Assembly (NCBI GenBank): GCA_041905525.1
Contig: JAYRKY010000007.1
Coordinates: 1 to 64,000, forward strand
Source of the DNA: SHVO01 sp041905525
GTDB lineage: Bacteria; Pseudomonadota; Alphaproteobacteria; Rhodospirillales; Rhodospirillaceae
DNA: 64,000 bases
Direction: 5' to 3'
Both the position numbers and the translations under genes were made by a program. The notes under the pieces were generated by a model. That model had not been told where the DNA came from, did not search any database, and worked only from the letters and a program-made list of their open reading frames with translations. Shown piece after piece: positions 26,081 to 33,997 of this stretch. Every line of letters begins with the position of its first letter. Within the stretch, counting starts at the first letter, position 1.

Positions 26081-27313
26081 ATGCAGATCAAGATCGATCC
26101 GACGCTCGTCGAGCGCTACATCATGGACTTAGCGGCCTTCGGCGCGCATGGCCCTACGGGGGTCTGGCGGACGGTCTATTCGCCGGAGTGGGTCGGCGCC
26201 ACCCGGCAATTCGCCGTCTGGTGCGAAGACGCCGGACTGCGCGTCCGCCACGACGCCGTTGGAAACGTGTGGGGCGTCCTGAAGGGTTCCGAAACCGGCA
26301 AGTCGATTGTGTCGGGATCGCACATCGATACGCAGCGCCCAGGAGGCCGCTACGACGGGGCATTGGGATTACTGGCCGCGCTGATCGCAATCCGCGCCTT
26401 GAAAGAGCAGTTTGGGCAGCCGAAGCGGACACTGGAGGCGGTGGCGTTCTGCGAAGAGGAAAGCAGCCGTTTCCCCACCACGAACTTCTGGGGCTCGAGC
26501 GCGGTCACGGGGCACATTCCGCCGGGAGCGGCGGAGACGATGAAGGGCTACGCCGACGAGACCATGGCCGACGCCATGAAGTCCATCGGCCTGGACCCCG
26601 CGCGTATTCCCGAGGCGAAGCGAGACGATATCGACACCTTTCTTGAACTGCATGTGGAGCAGGGTCCGACCCTCGAGCACGCTGGTTACGCCGTGGCCGT
26701 GGTCGACGCCATCACCGGACTGCGCCATTACCGCGTCACCCTGAGTGGAACGCAGAACCACGCGGGCGCGTTTCCCATGGATCTTCGACAAGACCCCATG
26801 GCGGGGTTCGCCGAAATCGCGACCGGCGTGATCGACACCGCCACAAAGATGGGACGCCCCGCGGTGACGACCATCGGCCGCGTCATTCCAGAGCCGAATT
26901 ACCCGGCCGTCGTGCCGGGCAAGGTCACCTTCGTAATCGATGCCCGTCATCCCCATCCTCAAGGACGCGCCGAACTCTATGCGCGGCACGAAGCCCTCAT
27001 GCGGGAGGTCGCGGCCCGCCGCGGCCTTAAGATCGAATGGGATGTGGCGGTCAATCACGAGCCGTGTTTGTCCGACCCGGATCTCGTATCCGTCCTTCAG
27101 AACGCGGCTAAGTCACAGGGCATACCCGCCATCACGATGCCGAGCGGCGCCGGTCATGACTCACAGGAAATGGCGTCGATCGCCAAGGTGGCGATGATCT
27201 TCGTGCGCAGCAAAGACGGGCGCAGCCATACGATCGAGGAGTTCTCGTCGATCGAGGACATCGTGGCGGGCATCCGTGTCCTCGCCGCGGGAATGCACGC
27301 TCTCGCCTATTAG
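26081..27313 (+). CDS. N-carbamoyl-amino-acid hydrolase / allantoate amidohydrolase family
   Basis: A 410-residue M20-type dinuclear zinc hydrolase of the hydantoinase/carbamoylase group. Metal-site motifs are SGSHIDTQRPGGRYDGALG (His and Asp), FCEEESSRF (Glu pair), LELHVEQGPTLE (His) and a late SGAGHDSQEMA (His). NHAG and RHP-type substrate-site segments are also present. It cleaves the carbamoyl or ureido group from N-carbamoyl amino acids or allantoate. It is convergent with hyuB/hyuA, with overlapping stop codons. That neighbourhood favours the carbamoylase step of hydantoin breakdown over the allantoate route. Confidence 0.88.
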   Translation: MQIKIDPTLVERYIMDLAAFGAHGPTGVWRTVYSPEWVGATRQFAVWCEDAGLRVRHDAVGNVWGVLKGSETGKSIVSGSHIDTQRPGGRYDGALGLLAALIAIRALKEQFGQPKRTLEAVAFCEEESSRFPTTNFWGSSAVTGHIPPGAAETMKGYADETMADAMKSIGLDPARIPEAKRDDIDTFLELHVEQGPTLEHAGYAVAVVDAITGLRHYRVTLSGTQNHAGAFPMDLRQDPMAGFAEIATGVIDTATKMGRPAVTTIGRVIPEPNYPAVVPGKVTFVIDARHPHPQGRAELYARHEALMREVAARRGLKIEWDVAVNHEPCLSDPDLVSVLQNAAKSQGIPAITMPSGAGHDSQEMASIAKVAMIFVRSKDGRSHTIEEFSSIEDIVAGIRVLAAGMHALAY

Positions 27314-29097
27314 CGCGCCCGCAATCTCGCCGTCTCAGCCGCGTCCACCTGACCGGCGGCGATCGCCACGCCGTAATGGTCGCGTGCGGTTTGCACGGAA
27401 ATTAGGCCGTCGAGGACGTTCTCGAGAACCGCGTCCGGCGCGCGTTTGAAGGGATCGCCGTATCCTCCGCCCGACGGGCCATATGTGGCAATACGGTCAC
27501 CGGCTTTCGCTTTCTGGAACGGCTCCTTGGACGGCAGAGCCGCGGACTTGCCCATGCTCTGATGTTGCATGGAAGCGGGCGTACCGTCGATGCCGCCGCC
27601 GAAGCCCCAGGGGCTGTACTTCACACCGTCACCCTCGATGGAGAACCCGCCGTCGGAGAGGTAGGTGAATTCGCGCACCGTACCGATGCCGCCGCGCCAT
27701 TGGCCGGGCGCAACCACGTCCTCTCGCAATTCGTAGCGGTCCACCCGCAGCGGCAAATGCGATTCAATGTCCTCGATCGGATTGTTGCGGGTGTTCGCAT
27801 AGAGGGTATCGACGGCATCCATGCCATCCATCCCGTGACGCCCGCCATAGCTGCCTTCGAGGATCTCCATGTGGACCCAGGGCTGATCGTTGACCGCGCC
27901 CGAGAATGCGATCACCCGCAAATTGCCTATCCCGGCGCTCACCTGTTTCGGAACCGCGGGCGCCAGGGCCTTCATCACCGTGTCGGCTACGGCGTTGCCC
28001 GGGCAGAAACGCGCAATGACGGGGGCGGGGAAAATCGGATTGGCGAGGCATCCTTTCGGCGCGACGATTTTGATGGGCCGCGTAAGCCCGCTGTTTTGCG
28101 GAATGTTTCCATAGGTGGCGCTGTCCAGCAGGATGGACCGAACGGTCATCCAGATCGCGCAATCGACCGTTCCGACCAGCGGCATATTGATGGGCCGATC
28201 CGAGACTTGCGGCGCCGTACCGGCGAGATCGACGGTCATTTCGTCGCCCGCGATGGTGATGGTCACCGCGATGGGCAGATCGCGGCGTGCCGGGTCGGGA
28301 TCGTCGATATAACCGTCGATAAAGGTTTTGGCGCTGTATGTCCCGTCGGGGATAGCCGCGATGGCGGCGCGCATCAGGCGCTCGGAATAATCCATCAAAT
28401 CTTCGCACGCGTTATGCACGGTCGTGCGTCCATACCGCTTCACCAGATCGAGGAAGCGCGTCGCTCCGATCTGTGCGGCGGCGATCTGCGCTTCCATGTC
28501 GCCGACCACCAAGTCCGAAATGCGGATATTGTCGCGCATGATGTGCCAGACCATATCGTTGCGCTTGCCCTGGTCGATCACCTTGATCGCCTTGAACTGG
28601 AGGCCTTCGGCGTAGGTGTCGACAGCATCGACGATGCCGCAGCTTCCCGGCGTGTGCGCGCCGATATCGAGGTGGTGCGCCGTGGTCATCGAGAAGCCGA
28701 TAAGCTCGCCCCCGTCGAAGACCGGCACGGCGAAACCGACATCCGGACCATGCGAGGCGCCCCCGTAGGGATCGTTATGCATGATGACGTCGCCGGGGTT
28801 GATCGTCTCGCCGCGCGCCTTGAGCCGCTCAAGAATGCCGCGGATATACCCGGGGATCGGGCCCGACTGAAGGGGTGTGCTCATCTTGCATTCACAGAGC
28901 TGGCGCCCCTCGGCATCAGTGAGCGCCGCGCCGAAATCCTCGGACTCGCGAATGATGCTGGAGTAGCTCATCCGCATCAGCTTGTGGCCCATCTCGATGG
29001 CGATGTTTTCGAGCGCGCCCTGAATGACGGCCCCCGTGATCGCATCGACACGCGTCGCCGGAAGCTTGTGGTTGGACTTGAATGGCGTATCCATCAT
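27310..29097 (-). CDS. hyuB: hydantoinase B / oxoprolinase family protein (HyuB)
   Basis: A 595-residue protein of the HyuB family, which acts with HyuA to open hydantoins or 5-oxoproline in an ATP-dependent reaction. Diagnostic stretches are ENIAIEMGHKLMRMSYSSIIRESEDFGAAL near the N-terminus, GDVIMHNDPYGGASHGPDVGF, HHLDIGAHTPGSCG and the C-terminal GGGYGDPFKR. The gene follows hyuA with a few bases of overlap, and two adjacent ATG codons can serve as start. Its stop overlaps the convergent amidohydrolase stop, leaving no room for a separate terminator. Confidence 0.92.
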   Translation of the reverse strand: MMDTPFKSNHKLPATRVDAITGAVIQGALENIAIEMGHKLMRMSYSSIIRESEDFGAALTDAEGRQLCECKMSTPLQSGPIPGYIRGILERLKARGETINPGDVIMHNDPYGGASHGPDVGFAVPVFDGGELIGFSMTTAHHLDIGAHTPGSCGIVDAVDTYAEGLQFKAIKVIDQGKRNDMVWHIMRDNIRISDLVVGDMEAQIAAAQIGATRFLDLVKRYGRTTVHNACEDLMDYSERLMRAAIAAIPDGTYSAKTFIDGYIDDPDPARRDLPIAVTITIAGDEMTVDLAGTAPQVSDRPINMPLVGTVDCAIWMTVRSILLDSATYGNIPQNSGLTRPIKIVAPKGCLANPIFPAPVIARFCPGNAVADTVMKALAPAVPKQVSAGIGNLRVIAFSGAVNDQPWVHMEILEGSYGGRHGMDGMDAVDTLYANTRNNPIEDIESHLPLRVDRYELREDVVAPGQWRGGIGTVREFTYLSDGGFSIEGDGVKYSPWGFGGGIDGTPASMQHQSMGKSAALPSKEPFQKAKAGDRIATYGPSGGGYGDPFKRAPDAVLENVLDGLISVQTARDHYGVAIAAGQVDAAETARLRAR

Positions 29098-31166
29098 TGT
29101 CCTCCGTCTCGGGTGAGAATGAGATTACCGATCTTGTCGTGCGAGGCAATCCAGCCCGGCGGGACGACGGTGGTGCTGTCCTTCTGGAGCACGATGGCGG
29201 GCCCCTTGAAGGATGCACCCACGGGCAACTGATCGCGCCGGTAGAATTCCGTGGGCAGCGTTTTGAGTTCCCCGCCGACGCGAAAGACGCATTCCCCGGT
29301 GCGCAGGCGCGCCTTCTCCAGGCTCGTGCCCTTGGGCGGCGCGAGGGTTTTGATCTTCGGCATCGCGCCCGCGCCGCTGACGCGCACGTTGACGACCTCG
29401 ATCGGGCTCGCGGTAAAACAATGGCCGTACTCGCGCCGGTGAGCCTCGTGAAAGCGCTCCCACACCTGCGCCAACTCGGCGTCGTCGATCTCGCCGTTGG
29501 GGAATACGATCTTCAATTCGTACCCCTGTCCGACATATCGAAGGTCGCCGTCACGCACGAAGGATATGTCCTTGATGTTGTCGGCGGCAAACTGAGCGCG
29601 CAGGTCGGCTTCCATGGCGCGGAAGTCGGCGTTCAGTCTCTTCAGGTCGACCTTGCCGCTGACCTGGAATTGCGTCCGGATCGCATCGTACTTGAGATCG
29701 GTGGTGAGGAGACCCATCGCCGATGTGATGCCCGGATACGGTGGTACGATCACTTCGGGGATCTCCAGGATCATCGCGACCTCGGCGCCATGCAGGGGTC
29801 CCGCACCACCGAACGCCACCAGCGCAAACTCGCGCGGGTCGATGCCTTTTTGCACAGTGCGCGAGCGGATGGCGTTGGCCATGTTGGCGTTGATCACCGT
29901 CAGCACGCCTTCGGCGGCCTCCAGTTTGTCCATGCCAAGGCTCTGCGCGAGGTCTTCAAGGACCTGGTGGGCGGGCGAGGCCTCAAGCTTCATGGAGCCG
30001 CCAAGGAATTCGTTCACATCCAGGCGCCCGAGAACGACATTCGCGTCCGTGACTGTCGGTTGATTGCCGCCCTTCCCGTAGGCAGCAGGCCCCGGTACGG
30101 CGCCGGCGCTGCGTGGGCCCACGCGGAAGGCGCCGCCCTGATCGATATAGGCGATGGACCCACCGCCCGCGCCGATGGTGTGGATATCGATCATGGGCAG
30201 GAGGAGCGGGAAGCCGGCGATGGAGGACGAGCGCGGGTCGGTCTCGACGAACCGTCCATCGACCACGATGCCAATGTCGGCGCTGGTGCCGCCGATATCG
30301 AAGGTGATGAGCTTGCGCCGGTCGCTCAAAGCGCCGATCCAGGCTCCGCCCAGGACCCCGGCGGCTAAACCCGAGAGAAGCGTGATGACGGGCTTTTCCG
30401 CCACCATACCAGGGGTCGCCACGCCGCCGTTGGACGCCATGATGCGCACATCGGCGTCGACGCGCGCCTCCTTCAAAGCGCTATCGAGACGGCGAATGTA
30501 AGTGCGCATCTTCGGGCCGATGAAGGCGCAGAGGCAGGCGGTGGTGAAACGTTCGAATTCGCGAAATTGCGGTGAGACCGAGGAGGAGGTGGTGACAAAC
30601 ACCCCGGGCATCTCTTCCTGGAGGATCTCCTTCGCCCGGTTTTCATGGGCAGGGTTCAGGTAGGAGAAAAGAAAACAGACGGCAACGGCCGTGACGCCTT
30701 CGGATTTCAATTCGTGGGCGGCGGCGCGAACGGCCGCTTCGTCCAACGGTTCAAGTTCGGCGCCTTGCGGGGGAACGAGGCGCCCCTTGACGACTTTACG
30801 ATGGCGACGCTTCACCAGAGGCCGGTTCTGCCAGGGAAGCTCCTGCATGATCGAGTAGTGTTCCACGCGCTGGTGACGCGCGATGTGGATGATGTCGCGG
30901 AATCCCTGATTGGTGACCATTCCGGTCTCCGCGCCCTTATGTTCGAGGACAGCGTTGGTGGCGGTGGTCGTGCCGTGGAGAAGGAAATCGATCGCGGACG
31001 GCTCAACGCCCGCGATGCCGCAGAGCTCGATGGCGCCCTGGACGATGGCGCGGGAGGGATCGTCCGGCGTGGTCGAGACCTTGTGAATGGCCACGTCGCC
31101 GGAGTCCATGTCGCAATAGACAAGGTCGGTGAAGGTCCCACCCACATCGACGCCAATGATCTTCAT
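29094..31166 (-). CDS. hyuA: hydantoinase A / oxoprolinase family protein (HyuA)
   Basis: A 690-residue ATP-binding subunit with the ASKHA-type phosphate motif GVDVGGTFTDLVYCD at the N-terminus, LLHGTTTATNAVLEHKGA, and the second phosphate motif ITFDIGGTSADIGIV near residue 290. TIGAGGGSIAYID and FGGAGPLHGAEVA are conserved in HyuA proteins. With HyuB it should hydrolyse an N-methylhydantoin, hydantoin or 5-oxoproline-like ring. The ATG has GGGGGAG upstream. It is divergent from the TPR glycosyltransferase gene. Confidence 0.93.
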   Translation of the reverse strand: MKIIGVDVGGTFTDLVYCDMDSGDVAIHKVSTTPDDPSRAIVQGAIELCGIAGVEPSAIDFLLHGTTTATNAVLEHKGAETGMVTNQGFRDIIHIARHQRVEHYSIMQELPWQNRPLVKRRHRKVVKGRLVPPQGAELEPLDEAAVRAAAHELKSEGVTAVAVCFLFSYLNPAHENRAKEILQEEMPGVFVTTSSSVSPQFREFERFTTACLCAFIGPKMRTYIRRLDSALKEARVDADVRIMASNGGVATPGMVAEKPVITLLSGLAAGVLGGAWIGALSDRRKLITFDIGGTSADIGIVVDGRFVETDPRSSSIAGFPLLLPMIDIHTIGAGGGSIAYIDQGGAFRVGPRSAGAVPGPAAYGKGGNQPTVTDANVVLGRLDVNEFLGGSMKLEASPAHQVLEDLAQSLGMDKLEAAEGVLTVINANMANAIRSRTVQKGIDPREFALVAFGGAGPLHGAEVAMILEIPEVIVPPYPGITSAMGLLTTDLKYDAIRTQFQVSGKVDLKRLNADFRAMEADLRAQFAADNIKDISFVRDGDLRYVGQGYELKIVFPNGEIDDAELAQVWERFHEAHRREYGHCFTASPIEVVNVRVSGAGAMPKIKTLAPPKGTSLEKARLRTGECVFRVGGELKTLPTEFYRRDQLPVGASFKGPAIVLQKDSTTVVPPGWIASHDKIGNLILTRDGGQ

Positions 31167-31256
31167 TGTACGTGCGCTCCCCCATATCCATTGGTAAAGA
31201 CGATATCCCGCCGGAAACGCGGGCGTCGAGGCGTAAAAAGGCGATATAACGGGGCT

Positions 31257-32960
31257 ATGGACACCAACGAACTCATCAACACCGCGCGGGAGTTGATCTC
31301 GCGCGAGGAGGCTCAGCGGGCGCTCGACCTTCTCGGCCCGGCCGTTGCGGCAAACCGGAACAACACCGAGCTGTTACAGGTGCTCGCGGAAGCGTTGATG
31401 GAGGCCGACCGGCCCGCCGATGCGACCGCCGTTTATCAGGGCATCCTGGGACTGAACCCAGACCACGCGGTGGCGCAGGCCAAGGTTCAGGAAGCGATCC
31501 GCGCGATGGAGATGCTGCTCCAATTGGCGTCCAACGCGGACGAATTGAGGGCGTGGGACGAAGCGCGCGAAAACTACGAAGCGGTACTGCACCAGTATCC
31601 CCTTGCGATCCTTGCGCTGACCCGGCTGCTGGCGATGGATGGGTTCGAAGGACGCCTTAGCGACGCGGACCGGCACGAACGGTTCCTGATCCGCGCACTC
31701 AAAGCGATCGACCTCATGACGATCCACCACAACAACCTGGCGATGATCGCATATCAGGCGATCATGCGGCCGCTGACGCCGTCCGTGGAAGCGGCGGTGT
31801 CCGCGGCGCTGAACGCCCAGATCGAAACTCTGGCCGATAAATACGGGCCGCTTCCCCCGCCCCTACCGAAACCGGGAGGCCGTCTTCGCATTGGTTACCT
31901 GTCGAACAATTTCCGGGATCATCCCATCGGTCACGTCACCCAGGCGCTGTTCGCGGCCCACGACCGGAGCAGGGTCGAAGTCCACGTCTTTTATTTCCCG
32001 GCCGGCGATCCCAATCCGTACACGGACGCGATCAAGGGGGGCGCCGAACGGTTTCACGTCGAGCGTGAGTCCCAGGCGATGCTGCGCGCCATTGCTCGCG
32101 AGAACCTGGATATCCTTGTGTACCTCGACGGCTATATGACGACCTTCCTTCTTCCGGTCATCGCCCGCCGCCCGGCTCCGATCCAGGTGTACTGGCTGGG
32201 CCACGCGGGTAGCTGCGATATCCCCGGCATCGATTATCTGCTGGCGGACGGGATCGTGGCGCCGCCCGGCGAAGAGGTTCTGTATAAGGCGAAGACCATT
32301 CGATTACCGGGGTGCTACCACCCCGCATCGCCGCACGACATCGGCCCGACCATGAGCCGCGCAGAGGCGGGGCTGCCCGAGGACGAATTTGTCTTCTGCG
32401 CCTTCAACAACCCGCAGAAGATCGATACGCCGACATTCGATTTGTGGATGCGCATCCTGCGCCGCGTTCCGGGCAGTGTTTTGTGGCTCTCGGTGACGCA
32501 GAGCGACAGCTTGATCGAGAACCTGCGCGCGGCCGCCGAAGAGCGCGGGATCAAGGGCGAGCGCTTGATCTTCGCGCGGCGCCTGACCGACAAAGGCGCA
32601 CACCTCGCGCGGCATCGTCATGCCGGCCTGTTCCTCGATACGTTGGGATTGAATGCTTCGACCACCGCTCTGGACGCACTGTGGGCGGGTCTGCCGGTCC
32701 TCACCGTCGCCGGGCCACGGTTCGCCTCACGCATTGCGGCCTCATTCCTGACCTCGCTGGAGATACCGGACTTGATCTGCCGGAACGCGATGGAGTTCGA
32801 GGAAAAGGCCGTCCGGTTTGCCTCCGACCCCGCGGCGCGGAACGCGGCGGCGGACCGCTTGGCCCACCACCTCACCAGCAAACCGCTTTTCCAAATCGAC
32901 GCATTCTGCCGAAAGCTGGAGGACGCCTTGATCGGCATCTCGGCGACCCATCCGCGATAG
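31257..32960 (+). CDS. TPR-containing O-linked glycosyltransferase (SPINDLY/GT41-like)
   Basis: A 567-residue cytoplasmic protein. The first 110 or so residues form TPR-like helical repeats (ELLQVLAEALMEADRPADATAVYQGILGLNPDHAVA). The C-terminal half is the GT41 glycosyltransferase: LRIGYLSNNFRDHPIGHV, PIQVYWLGHAGSCDIPGIDYLLAD and FLDTLGLNASTTALDALWAGLPVLT, followed by FASRIAASFL. These match bacterial O-GlcNAc-transferase/SPINDLY-like enzymes that modify proteins. In several alphaproteobacteria, TPR glycosyltransferases glycosylate flagellin, and a flagellin gene lies 4.5 kb downstream. The acceptor here is unproven. Confidence 0.88.
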   Translation: MDTNELINTARELISREEAQRALDLLGPAVAANRNNTELLQVLAEALMEADRPADATAVYQGILGLNPDHAVAQAKVQEAIRAMEMLLQLASNADELRAWDEARENYEAVLHQYPLAILALTRLLAMDGFEGRLSDADRHERFLIRALKAIDLMTIHHNNLAMIAYQAIMRPLTPSVEAAVSAALNAQIETLADKYGPLPPPLPKPGGRLRIGYLSNNFRDHPIGHVTQALFAAHDRSRVEVHVFYFPAGDPNPYTDAIKGGAERFHVERESQAMLRAIARENLDILVYLDGYMTTFLLPVIARRPAPIQVYWLGHAGSCDIPGIDYLLADGIVAPPGEEVLYKAKTIRLPGCYHPASPHDIGPTMSRAEAGLPEDEFVFCAFNNPQKIDTPTFDLWMRILRRVPGSVLWLSVTQSDSLIENLRAAAEERGIKGERLIFARRLTDKGAHLARHRHAGLFLDTLGLNASTTALDALWAGLPVLTVAGPRFASRIAASFLTSLEIPDLICRNAMEFEEKAVRFASDPAARNAAADRLAHHLTSKPLFQIDAFCRKLEDALIGISATHPR

Positions 32961-33021
32961 ACCGGCGGATCAATCAGACGTAAAGTCCGGCCACGAGCAT
33001 CATGGGTAAATAGGTCGTTCC

Positions 33022-33987
33022 ATGCTCATCAATTGCATCGCCTACAAAGACGGAAAGAAACTCGCCGATATCCCGGTTCAGGATATCAGCAAGTATCTGA
33101 GCATCCCGGACGCATTCGTATGGGTCGCCCTAAAGGATGCGACCAACGAAGAGCTGGAAGAGATGCGCGTCGAGTTCGGTTTGCACGAACTGGCGGTGGA
33201 GGACGCGCGTACGGGTCACCAGCGTCCGAAGATCGAGGAATACGGCGATTCCATCTTCGCCGTCGTCCACCTTGTCGAGGAGGTCGACAAGGAACTGAAC
33301 GTCGGGGAAGTCGCGATCTTCGTCGGCCCCAACTACGTCTTGTCGGTGCGCAATCGCAGCCAAAAGAGCTTTGTCGGCGTTCGCGACCGCGCCGAGCGCG
33401 AACCCCACCTCCTGAAGCATGGATCCGGTTTCGTGCTGTATGCGCTGATGGACGCGGTGGTCGACCGCTATTTCCCCATCATCGATATGCTTGACACCGA
33501 GTTGGAAAAAATCGAAGAAGCGATCTTCGCGCGCGGATCGGCGCGGCAGAACACCGAGCGCCTCTATGAGCTCAAGCAGAAAGTCATGGTGATGAAGCAC
33601 GCCGTCTTCCCGATGATGGAAGCCAGCGGGAAGCTTTACGGCGGCCGGGTGCCGGCCATGTGCTACAACACTCAGGAATATTTCCGCGACGTGTACGACC
33701 ATCTGACGCGGCTGAACACATCGCTGGACAGCCTGCGCGATACCATCGGCGCGGCGCTGCAAGCCAACCTGGCGATGGTGACCATCGAAGACAACGAAGT
33801 CACCAAGCGGCTGGCGGCCTGGGCCGGGATGTTCGCGGTTCCGACCGCCTTCGCCGGCTTGTGGGGTATGAACTTCAAGCACATGCCGGAGCTTGAATGG
33901 TACTACGGCTACCCGATGGCGCTGTTCACCATCGCGGGGGCATGCGCCTTCCTGTACTGGCGCTTCAAGAAGTCCGGCTGGCTTTAA
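33022..33987 (+). CDS. corA: CorA-type magnesium/divalent cation channel
   Basis: A 321-residue protein with a large N-terminal cytoplasmic domain containing VEDARTGHQRPKIEEYGDSIFAVVHL, a coiled stalk, and two C-terminal helices. The selectivity motif GMN is present in GLWGMNFKHMPELEW, followed by the final helix and the basic tail RFKKSGWL. It imports Mg2+ (or Co2+/Ni2+) across the inner membrane as a pentamer. It is 61 bases after the glycosyltransferase gene on the same strand, so co-transcription is possible but unrelated in function. Confidence 0.95.
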   Translation: MLINCIAYKDGKKLADIPVQDISKYLSIPDAFVWVALKDATNEELEEMRVEFGLHELAVEDARTGHQRPKIEEYGDSIFAVVHLVEEVDKELNVGEVAIFVGPNYVLSVRNRSQKSFVGVRDRAEREPHLLKHGSGFVLYALMDAVVDRYFPIIDMLDTELEKIEEAIFARGSARQNTERLYELKQKVMVMKHAVFPMMEASGKLYGGRVPAMCYNTQEYFRDVYDHLTRLNTSLDSLRDTIGAALQANLAMVTIEDNEVTKRLAAWAGMFAVPTAFAGLWGMNFKHMPELEWYYGYPMALFTIAGACAFLYWRFKKSGWL

Positions 33988-33997
33988 GCAGTCTCGC

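Noticed and set aside
27562..29232. A 556-codon plus-strand frame opposite hyuB
   Set aside because: Antisense to a well-conserved HyuB; composition is dominated by Arg, Ala, Asp and His, typical of shadow frames.
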